A stretch of DNA of 64,000 bases, from positions 1 through 64,000 of the forward strand of contig NZ_JABFHF010000027.1 in NCBI RefSeq assembly GCF_015476655.1. Direction: 5' to 3'. Positions 62,385-64,000 of the stretch are shown in pieces. The position numbers and the translations under genes are program-made. The first letter of the stretch is position 1, and each line of letters begins with the position of its first letter. The notes beneath the pieces were generated by a model that was given only the letters and a program-made list of their open reading frames with translations, was not told the DNA's origin and made no database searches. Source of the DNA: Aquiflexum lacus. Lineage in GTDB: Bacteria; Bacteroidota; Bacteroidia; Cytophagales; Cyclobacteriaceae.

Positions 62385-63765
62385 GTTTAGTTTAAAGTAT
62401 TTAATTGTCTTTTCCCTGGTACACCTGTTGGCTGTGGCAGGTTTTGCCCAAACCGAAACTGCACAGGAGGCAGCAAAGCCAACAGGCCAAGTGTTGGACA
62501 AAATCGTAGCAAAAGTCAATAACTATATCCTATTGGAATCTGAAGTACAAAAAGCCTACATGGAAGCCATATCCCAATCCCAACAGGGATTTGAGCCCCC
62601 AAGCAGGTGTGAAGTTTTCGAATCTCTTTTGATCAATAAATTGATGGTGGCCAAAGCAGAGTTGGATTCCGTCATGGTGTCCGATGCAGAGGTTATGTTC
62701 TCTGCTGACCAAAGATTCAATATGGTGATGGCCCAATTTGGAGGGGATGAAGACATGTTTATTGAAGTTTATGGCAAAACATCCGACCAATTGAAAGCTG
62801 AAATTCAGGAATTGCTCAAAGAGCAGATGATCGTCCAAAAAATGCAGCAAAAAATCACAGAAGGACTGACCATATCGCCTGCTGAAGTGAGAAAATTTTA
62901 TACCGAAATTCCACGTGACTCTCTCCCCTTTTTCTCAGCGGAGGTGATTGTAGGTCAGATTGTCAAAAATCCCGAAGTAAACCGTGCCACCAAAGATAGC
63001 GTTGCCAATCAATTAAAGATTTTTAAAGAAATGATCAATGAAGGTACCTCCGATTTCAAAACACTTGCAACTCAATATTCTCAAGATCCTGGATCTGCTG
63101 TTCAAGGAGGCGAATTGGGGTTTTTTAGAAGGGGCGAGTTGGCCCCGGAATATGAGGCTACTGCTTTAGGATTAAGACCCGGAGAAATCAGTGACCCGGT
63201 AGAAACCATGTTCGGATTTCACATGATTCAGCTGCTTGAGAGAAGGGGGAATACATTCAATACCCGTCACATTTTGCTTAGACCTGAGCCTTCAGATAGT
63301 GACATTCAAACAGCTGAGCGCTTTTTAGACAGCTTGAGAAATCTGATTGTTGATAATAAAATTGAATTTGCAAAAGCTGCCAAGGAAAATTCCGATGACA
63401 GAAGTACCTCTGACAATGGTGGTTTTTTCACAGATCCCAATACCCAATCTACAAGATTGACTTTGAGGACCCTTGAAGATCCCATTCTTTATTTCACCTT
63501 GGATAGCATGGAGGTGGGCACAGTCACCAAACCTATGCGTTATGAAGATGAACGTAATGGTCCGCAGGTAAGAATCTTATATTACCGAGAAAAATTCCCT
63601 GCCCATCGTGCCAATCTTGATGACGATTACGAAAAGTTAAAAGCTGCAACTCGGAGAAAAAAAGAAGAAAGTATTTTAGGTCGTTGGTTTATTCTAGCCA
63701 AAGAGGATGTCTATATTGATATTGATCCTGCATATGATCGCTGTGACGTGTTGAGCGGAAAGTAA
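62359..63765 (+). CDS. surA: SurA-type periplasmic chaperone/peptidyl-prolyl isomerase
   Basis: 468 residues (alternative ATG at 62377). The signal peptide ends at VAGFAQTE. SurA N-terminal chaperone domain (about 45-170: LDKIVAKVNNYILLESEVQKA, CEVFESLLINKLMVAKAELD), two parvulin domains (about 180-290 and 295-400: DPGSAVQGGELGFFRRGELAPEYEAT and RHILLRPEP...SDNGGFFTDPN), and a short C-terminal helix. It delivers nascent outer-membrane proteins to the BAM machine. It is the last gene of the three-gene operon, ended by a strong terminator. Confidence 0.92.
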   Translation: MKRLKYMNRFSLKYLIVFSLVHLLAVAGFAQTETAQEAAKPTGQVLDKIVAKVNNYILLESEVQKAYMEAISQSQQGFEPPSRCEVFESLLINKLMVAKAELDSVMVSDAEVMFSADQRFNMVMAQFGGDEDMFIEVYGKTSDQLKAEIQELLKEQMIVQKMQQKITEGLTISPAEVRKFYTEIPRDSLPFFSAEVIVGQIVKNPEVNRATKDSVANQLKIFKEMINEGTSDFKTLATQYSQDPGSAVQGGELGFFRRGELAPEYEATALGLRPGEISDPVETMFGFHMIQLLERRGNTFNTRHILLRPEPSDSDIQTAERFLDSLRNLIVDNKIEFAKAAKENSDDRSTSDNGGFFTDPNTQSTRLTLRTLEDPILYFTLDSMEVGTVTKPMRYEDERNGPQVRILYYREKFPAHRANLDDDYEKLKAATRRKKEESILGRWFILAKEDVYIDIDPAYDRCDVLSGK

Positions 63766-63786
63766 ATTTTAGGTTAAAAAAATAAG

Positions 63787-63846
63787 AAGCCGAAAGACTG
63801 TAAAAGCCAATAAATCAGGTTTGGCAAAGGGTCTTCCGGCTTTTTA
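63787..63846. terminator. Bidirectional terminator between surA and the edge gene
   Basis: AAGCCGAAAGAC (63787-63798) pairs with GTCTTCCGGCTT (63831-63842) with one mismatch, and the inner GCCAA/TTGGC helps. T runs follow on + (63841-63845) and, on the minus strand, from the A run at about 63777-63782. Confidence 0.75.
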
Positions 63847-63873
63847 TATTTATATGGTTCCTTGAAGGATTGC

Positions 63874-64000
63874 TTATTTTAACATAACCTCTTTTTCTAC
63901 TACACTTACTTTTTCGAGGGCCTGTGAGATATCCCAAATAATATCTGTAAAATGTTCCACCCCAATGGAAAGCCTTACCAATTTTTCGCTGATGCCAAGT
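63874..64000 (-). CDS. C-terminus of a Cys/Met metabolism PLP enzyme (partial)
   Basis: The last 41 codons of a minus-strand gene that runs off the window, ending with TAA at 63874-63876. The readable end LGISEKLVRLSIGVEHFTDI followed by IWDISQALEK matches the C-terminus of trans-sulfuration PLP enzymes (cystathionine gamma-synthase/lyase, O-succinyl- or O-acetyl-homoserine sulfhydrylase), where LVRLSVGIE is strongly conserved. The exact enzyme cannot be told from this fragment. Confidence 0.75.
   Translation of the reverse strand, partial: LGISEKLVRLSIGVEHFTDIIWDISQALEKVSVVEKEVMLK

Noticed and set aside
1-64000. CRISPR arrays, insertion sequences, prophage or integrase genes
   Set aside because: No regularly spaced repeats and no transposase, recombinase or phage structural genes were seen.

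Overview
The window comes from a gliding-type member of the Bacteroidota, most likely Cytophagales (Cyclobacteriaceae/Algoriphagus-like). It has moderate-to-low GC and no Shine-Dalgarno-rich leaders. Many genes have a TAnnTTTG -7 element upstream. It carries a SusC/SusD pair, a complete type IX secretion (T9SS) motor set (gldK-gldL-gldM-gldN with porP and porW/sprE), a cargo protein with a type A sorting tail, and a DUF4105/Lnb protein. Genus and species are inferred from gene content only.

Layout. 0.1-9.2 kb (minus strand): a lipoprotein, the susD-susC pair, an M19 dipeptidase, a RidA-like protein and a GntP permease, a nutrient/peptide-type accessory block. 9.3-18.1 kb: a T9SS cargo protein divergent from the Lnb-like gene, then uvrB, a repeat-rich gap, an AlbA_2 protein, a PLP enzyme and rluD. 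18.1-19.0 kb: a kilobase without protein genes that holds two tRNA-like RNAs sharing one acceptor stem and T arm, each followed by an intrinsic terminator. 19.1-31 kb: a giant AsmA/TamB-like envelope protein, metK, a TlpA-like lipoprotein, purM, a ceramidase-like protein, a UbiA-like membrane protein and an SGNH hydrolase. 31-38 kb (minus): M23 peptidase, bactofilin, AtpZ, an AtpI-like protein and atpB-E-F-H-A-G. The beta and epsilon subunits are not in this cluster. 38-45 kb: porW, a class A PBP and uvrC. 45-54 kb (minus): an Omp85 protein, DUF4271, hemD, porP and gldKLMN. 54-64 kb: hemW, a DciA-like gene, a DUF4197 lipoprotein, a SpoIIE-phosphatase/STAS/kinase partner-switching module, three consecutive SurA/PpiC-type folding factors, and the C-terminus of a trans-sulfuration enzyme at the edge.

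How it works together. Most of the window serves the cell envelope: outer-membrane protein folding (SurA-like proteins, Omp85 protein, AsmA-like protein), T9SS secretion and gliding, peptidoglycan synthesis and shape (PBP1A, M23, bactofilin), lipoprotein maturation (Lnb-like), and the ATP synthase. DNA repair (uvrB, uvrC) and core metabolism (metK, purM, hemD, hemW) are interspersed. The least explained element is the pair of tRNA-like RNAs at 18.37 and 18.79 kb. One lacks a D stem; the other carries a 68-nt structured variable region. They are the main candidate for something undescribed.
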